NCBI RefSeq assembly: GCF_013912065.1
Contig: NZ_JACESA010000013.1
Location: 1-64,000 of the forward strand
Length of the DNA: 64,000 bases
Direction: 5' to 3'
Origin: Brevundimonas sp.
GTDB taxonomy: Bacteria; Pseudomonadota; Alphaproteobacteria; Caulobacterales; Caulobacteraceae
Part shown: positions 60,131 through 64,000 of the stretch, piece by piece
Layout: each line of letters starts with the position of its first letter
Position numbering within the stretch: position 1 is the first letter of the stretch
The notes under the pieces: model-generated
Told to the model about the DNA's origin: nothing
Databases searched by the model: none
Seen by the model: only the letters and a program-made list of their open reading frames with translations
Made by a program: the position numbers and the translations under genes

Positions 60131-62254
60131 CTACCAGATGCGGACGCGGTCTTCCGGGGTCAGATAGTATTTCGTTCCCGGTTCGACGTCGAAGGCGTCG
60201 TACCAGGCGTCGACGTTGCGCAGCGGGCCAATGACCCGGAACTGGGCGGCCGAGTGCGGGTCGGTGGCGACCTGCTGCTTCAGGGCCTCGTCGCGATACT
60301 TCGACTGCCAGACCTGGGCCCAGCCGTAGAAGAAGCGCTGGTCGCCGGTGGTCCCGTCCAGCACCGGGGCGGGCTTGCCGGCCAGCGACAGGCGATAGGC
60401 CTCAAGCCCCACCGCCACGCCCGAGGCGTCGCCGATGTTCTCGCCCATCGTCAGGCCGGGGTTGATGGTATAGCCGGCGATCGGCTCATAGGTGGCGTAT
60501 TGCGCCCCCAGGCGGGCGGTCAGGGCCTCGAAATTGGCCTTGTCCGTCGGGGTCCACCAGTTGCGCAGCACGCCGTCGCCGTCGGACTTGGAGCCCTGGT
60601 CGTCGAAGCCGTGGCCGATCTCGTGGCCGATCACGCCGCCGATGCCGCCGTAGTTGACCGCCGGGTCGCCATTCGGATCGAAGAAGGGCGGCTGGAGGAT
60701 GGCGGCCGGGAAGACGATCTCGTTATTGGCCGAGTTGTAATAGGCGTTCACGGTCTGGGGCGTCATGCCCCACTCGGACTTATCGACCGGGTCGTTCAGG
60801 CGCGACAGGTCGTAGTTCCATTCGAACAGGCCCCGCCGCTCGGCGTTGCCGACCAGGTCGTCGGCGCGGATCTGCAGGCCCGAATAGTCGCGCCACTTGT
60901 CCGGATAGCCGATCTTGACGGTGAATTTGCGCAGCTTCTCCTGTGCGGCGGCCTTGGTCTCGTCGCCCATCCAGGTCAGGTTATTGATCCGGTGCGACAG
61001 GGCGGTGCGCAGATTGGCGACCAGTTCTTCCATCTTGGCCTTGGATTCGGCCGGGAAATATTCGGCGACATAGAGCCGGCCGGTGGCCTCGCCCAGCGAA
61101 CCTTCGGCGAAGGAGATGGCGCGCTTCTCGCGGGTGCGCTGCTCGGGCTGGCCCGACAGGTCGCGCGAGCGGAAGCCCCACTGGGCGTCCGAGAAACGCT
61201 GCGACAGCAGGGGAGCCATGTCGTCGGCGGTGTGGAAGGCTTCCCACGCCTGCAGCAGTTCGACCGGGGTCTCGGCGTAGATGGCCGCGATCTTGGGCAG
61301 GGCCGTGTCCTGGCGCACGATCAGGCGCGGCACGTCGCCCAGCTTGGCCGCGTCGTAATAGGCCTGCCAGGCGAAGCCCGGGGCGTCCTCGGCCAGTTTG
61401 GCGATGGTGTATTCGTTGTAGGTGCGGTCGCGGTTGCGGTTCTCGACCGGCGACCAGTGGGCCTCGGCGATCCTGGTCTCCATGGCCACGATCTGGGCGG
61501 CGGTCTCGGTCGGGTTCGCCCAGCCGATCATGCCCAGCATGTCGGCGACATAGGCCTGGTACTTCTCTTTCTTGTCCGCGTAGCGGGCGTCCAGATAATA
61601 GTCGCGGTTCGGCAGGCCGATGCCCGACTGGCCCGAGGAGACGACGTAACGGGTCGGCTGTTTGGCGTCGATGGTGATGCCAGTGCCGAAGAAGGAGCCG
61701 CCGAAGCGGCCGACCGTCTGGCCCATATGGACGGCCATCTTGTCATGGGTGTCGGCGGCGCGGATCGCGGCCAGATAGGGTTGCAGCGGCTGGGCGTCCA
61801 GCTGGTCGATGCGGGCCTGGTCGATATAGGACCGATAGGCGTCGGCCACCTTGGCCTCGTCCGAGCCGGGGGCCAGGTCGGTGCGGGCGGCGAGGCCGGT
61901 CACCAGTTCCTTCATCCGGTTGTCCGACAGTTCGCGCAGCAGGGCGAAGGAGCCGTAGCTGGTACGGTCCGACGGGATGACCAGCTTGTCGAAGGCCGCG
62001 CCGTTGGCGTAGCGGAAGAAGTCGTCGCCCGGCTTCACCGAGGTGTCGCGGCCGGTCAGGTCGAAGCCCCAGGTTCCGTATTTCGGCGCATCCACGCCCC
62101 GCCAGCCGCCGGCGCTCTCTTCGCCCGAGAACAGGGAGACGATGGAGCAGGTCTCGTCGAGGCAGGCGTGATCGTGGTCGACGTCCTGAGCTAGGGCGGC
62201 GGCGGGCAGCAGGAGAGCGCCGACGGCGGCGCCTATAAGCAGTCTTTTCATCAC
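60131..62254 (-). CDS. M13-family zinc metallopeptidase (neprilysin/PepO-like)
   Basis: A 707-residue exported endopeptidase. The signal peptide is MKRLLIGAAVGALLLPAAALA. The zinc motif is H544-E545-x-x-H548 (VIGHEIGHGFDDQGS), and the third ligand is E605 (TMGENIGDASG). The substrate-backbone motif is VNAYYNSANNEIVFPAAIL, and the C-terminus ends in the family-typical short EDRVRIW. Two ATGs in tandem could start it. Substrates are short peptides. It is divergent from the KefB-type gene, with a 152-base gap that includes an imperfect repeat CTCGGGGTCGG/CTAGACCCGAG. Confidence 0.94.
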   Translation of the reverse strand: MMKRLLIGAAVGALLLPAAALAQDVDHDHACLDETCSIVSLFSGEESAGGWRGVDAPKYGTWGFDLTGRDTSVKPGDDFFRYANGAAFDKLVIPSDRTSYGSFALLRELSDNRMKELVTGLAARTDLAPGSDEAKVADAYRSYIDQARIDQLDAQPLQPYLAAIRAADTHDKMAVHMGQTVGRFGGSFFGTGITIDAKQPTRYVVSSGQSGIGLPNRDYYLDARYADKKEKYQAYVADMLGMIGWANPTETAAQIVAMETRIAEAHWSPVENRNRDRTYNEYTIAKLAEDAPGFAWQAYYDAAKLGDVPRLIVRQDTALPKIAAIYAETPVELLQAWEAFHTADDMAPLLSQRFSDAQWGFRSRDLSGQPEQRTREKRAISFAEGSLGEATGRLYVAEYFPAESKAKMEELVANLRTALSHRINNLTWMGDETKAAAQEKLRKFTVKIGYPDKWRDYSGLQIRADDLVGNAERRGLFEWNYDLSRLNDPVDKSEWGMTPQTVNAYYNSANNEIVFPAAILQPPFFDPNGDPAVNYGGIGGVIGHEIGHGFDDQGSKSDGDGVLRNWWTPTDKANFEALTARLGAQYATYEPIAGYTINPGLTMGENIGDASGVAVGLEAYRLSLAGKPAPVLDGTTGDQRFFYGWAQVWQSKYRDEALKQQVATDPHSAAQFRVIGPLRNVDAWYDAFDVEPGTKYYLTPEDRVRIW

Positions 62255-62406
62255 TGTATCCTAGGTTCCGCCACTGAAACGGACGGCTCGGGGTCGGACC
62301 CTAGACCCGAGGCGGAGGCTGTCGCCTTAAAAAAAATTCATGAAAGGCCCGCGACCTCTCGCCACGGGGGGCGGTTCGAGGTCAGATGCCGCCGATTGGA
62401 GGGCCG

Positions 62407-64000
62407 ATGCACGGACACGGCGGGGACTACAAGGATCTGGTCGTCTTCCTGGCCGCGGCCGGGGTGATGGTGCCCCTTGTCAACCGGATGAAGATCAGCC
62501 CGGTGCTGGGGTTCCTGGCCGCCGGCGTGGTGCTGGGGCCGGGCGGGCTGGCGCGGTTTTCCGACGTGGCGCCCTGGCTGTCCTTCTTCACCATCAGCGA
62601 CCCGGCCCAGCTGGCGCAACTGTCCGAACTGGGCGTCGCCTTCCTGCTGTTCATGATCGGGCTGGAGCTGTCGTGGGAGCGGTTGCGCGCCATGCGGCGG
62701 CTGGTCTTCGGCCTGGGGCTGATGCAGGTGGTGGTCAGCACCCTGGTGCTGGCGGGCCTGTTCCTTCTGATGGGCCAGACCCTGGTCAGCGCGGCCGTCC
62801 TGGGCATGGGGCTGGCCCTGTCGTCGACAGCCATCGTCATGCCGGTCCTGGCCGAGAGCGGGCGGCTGAAGGGGACCGTCGGCCGCTCGACCTTCGCCAT
62901 TCTGCTGGCCCAGGACCTGTCGGTGGCGCCGATCCTGATCACCGTCAGCGTCATGGCCGCCGTCGCCCAGGGGGGCGGGACGCTGGATCCGGCGGTGCTG
63001 GGACGCTCGCTGTTCACCCTCGTGCCCGCCGCCGTCGGCCTGGGCCTTCTGGTCCTGCTGGGCCGGGTCGTGCTGCGGCCGATGTTCCGTTCGGTGGCCC
63101 GGGCGCGCAAGGCCGATCAGGGCGGAGAGATGTTCGTCGCCGCCAGCCTGCTGGTCGTGATAACCGCCGGCCTGGCGGCCCAGGCCAGCGGCCTGTCGAT
63201 GAGCATCGGCGCCCTGGTCGCCGGGGTGCTTCTGGCCGAGACCGAGTTCCGCCGCGAGGTCGAGGTGTCGATCGAGCCGTTCAAGGGACTGCTGCTGGGG
63301 GTCTTCTTCGTCGGGGTCGGCCTGGGGCTGGATCTGGGGGCGATCGCCGCCCACCCCTTCCTGCTGTTCGGACTGGCCCTGGCCATCACCGTGATCAAGA
63401 CCGGCGTCATCTTCGGCCTGGCCCGACTGTGGGGCCTCGAATCCCGCCCCGCCCTGGAGACCGCTCTGGTCCTGGCGCCGGCGGGCGAGTTCGCCTTCGT
63501 CGTCTTCGCCACCGGCATGGTGGAGGGGATCGCCCCGCCGGGCCTGACCAGCACCGTGGCTTTGTCGGCGACCCTGAGCATCTTCTCCATCCCCATGCTG
63601 GCCGCGCTGGGCCAGAGGCTGTCGCGCGTCAAGGCGACGGACCTGCCGACGACGCCCGAGGGCGCGGCCCCGCCGGAACAGGCCGATGGCGCGGTCATCA
63701 TCGTCGGCTTCGGCCGGGTCGGACGGCTGATCGGCGAACTGCTGAAAGAGCATGACCAGGCCTTCATCGCCCTGGACACCGACGCCGCCGCCGTCGCCGC
63801 CGGCCGGCGCGACGGGTTCGACGTCTTCTACGGCGACGCCGGTCGCAGCGAGATGCTGGTTCATTGCGGCGTCCGTTCGACGCGGGCTCTGGTCGTCACG
63901 ATGGACGCCCCGACCAAGGTCGACGAGGTGGTCACAACGGCCCGCGCCCTGCGCGAGGATCTGATCCTGATCGCCCGCGCCCGCGACGACCAGCATGCGG
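62407..64000 (+). CDS. KefB/CPA2-type monovalent cation:proton antiporter, 3' end outside window
   Basis: An open frame from the ATG at 62407 (GGAGG six bases upstream) to the window end, 531 codons seen and no stop. The N-terminal exchanger domain has about 12 hydrophobic segments (ISPVLGFLAAGVVLGPGGLARF, ALSSTAIVMPVLAESGRL, ILLAQDLSVAPILI, PAGEFAFVVFATGMV). A RCK/TrkA-N domain follows at about residue 430 (GAVIIVGFGRVGRLIGELLKEHDQAFIALDTD). Together they match KefB/KefC-like proteins that exchange K+ or Na+ for H+ and are gated by nucleotides or glutathione adducts. The ion and ligand are not predictable. Confidence 0.93.
   Translation, partial: MHGHGGDYKDLVVFLAAAGVMVPLVNRMKISPVLGFLAAGVVLGPGGLARFSDVAPWLSFFTISDPAQLAQLSELGVAFLLFMIGLELSWERLRAMRRLVFGLGLMQVVVSTLVLAGLFLLMGQTLVSAAVLGMGLALSSTAIVMPVLAESGRLKGTVGRSTFAILLAQDLSVAPILITVSVMAAVAQGGGTLDPAVLGRSLFTLVPAAVGLGLLVLLGRVVLRPMFRSVARARKADQGGEMFVAASLLVVITAGLAAQASGLSMSIGALVAGVLLAETEFRREVEVSIEPFKGLLLGVFFVGVGLGLDLGAIAAHPFLLFGLALAITVIKTGVIFGLARLWGLESRPALETALVLAPAGEFAFVVFATGMVEGIAPPGLTSTVALSATLSIFSIPMLAALGQRLSRVKATDLPTTPEGAAPPEQADGAVIIVGFGRVGRLIGELLKEHDQAFIALDTDAAAVAAGRRDGFDVFYGDAGRSEMLVHCGVRSTRALVVTMDAPTKVDEVVTTARALREDLILIARARDDQHA

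Noticed and set aside
62338-63996. 552-codon minus-strand frame
   Set aside because: Gln/Asp/Gly/Arg-rich shadow of the KefB-type antiporter, which has clear membrane and RCK motifs on the plus strand.

Overview
The window is a 64 kb stretch of GC-rich, gene-dense bacterial chromosome. Gene content suggests an alphaproteobacterium of the Caulobacterales, most likely Brevundimonas-like. Supporting signs are the addA-trxA / folC-accD-trpA-trpB-trpF neighbourhood, a perfect GAAC-N7-GAAC alphaproteobacterial LexA box in front of mmcB, a perfect XylR-type operator in front of a GH39 gene, and Caulobacterales-type families (DUF2794, DUF6356, DUF6880, MmcB). The species assignment is inference from gene content, not a search.

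Layout. 1-1.1 kb: the 3' end of addA (cut by the window edge), then trxA with a strong terminator. 1.1-2.8 kb: a secreted GH39 glycosidase with a XylR box. 3-9.2 kb, minus strand: a tight run antitoxin-toxin-trpF-trpB-secreted unknown-trpA-accD-folC, with several 4-base start/stop overlaps. 9.2-14.2 kb, minus: FAD oxidoreductase, RsuA-type and RsmC-type rRNA modification enzymes, uppP, and an HTH/citrate-synthase-like protein lacking all three catalytic residues. 14.4-23.7 kb: CDF transporter, GST, nitronate monooxygenase, rlmN, HtrA-type protease, DUF2794, BI-1 protein, thpR, GNAT, lipocalin. 23.8-29.8 kb: Tat-exported beta-carbonic-anhydrase-like protein, SOS-regulated mmcB, NlpC/P60, M17 peptidase, TPR, HAD, SDR. 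30.4 kb: tRNA-Ala(CGC). 30.6-36.7 kb: YggT, 3-hydroxyacyl-CoA dehydrogenase, two membrane proteins, cobT and a coupled phytase-like lipoprotein.

36.7-40.7 kb, minus: a trehalose module (otsB, GH15 hydrolase, otsA). 40.8-44.9 kb, plus: arabinose-5-phosphate isomerase, glycosyltransferase, Wza-type export lipoprotein and an unknown protein, probably one envelope-polysaccharide operon. 45-48 kb: thioesterase, then def / small TM protein / fmt / truA. 48-49 kb: asd. 49.0-50.25 kb: the most unusual patch, lower in GC, rich in perfect palindromes and short direct repeats, holding one orphan gene bracketed by related repeats. 50.3-55.8 kb: GNAT, fabB, fabA, SH3 protein, 2-hydroxyacid dehydrogenase, DUF6880. 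55.8-57.5 kb, minus: a MoeB/ThiF enzyme, a canonical BLUF photoreceptor and, upstream, a BLUF paralogue that has lost its photochemical residues. 57.7-59.8 kb: hslV and hisS, followed by a terminator-ended stretch that could be a small RNA. 60.1-62.3 kb: M13 metallopeptidase. 62.4 kb to the end: a KefB-type antiporter, cut by the window edge.

I see no prophage, insertion sequence, CRISPR array or rRNA. Most of the window is ordinary chromosome. The best leads are the BLUF/degenerate-BLUF pair, the catalytically dead HTH-citrate-synthase protein, the palindrome-rich orphan cassette at 49.3-50.2 kb, the secreted protein coupled between trpB and trpA, and the candidate sRNA after hisS.
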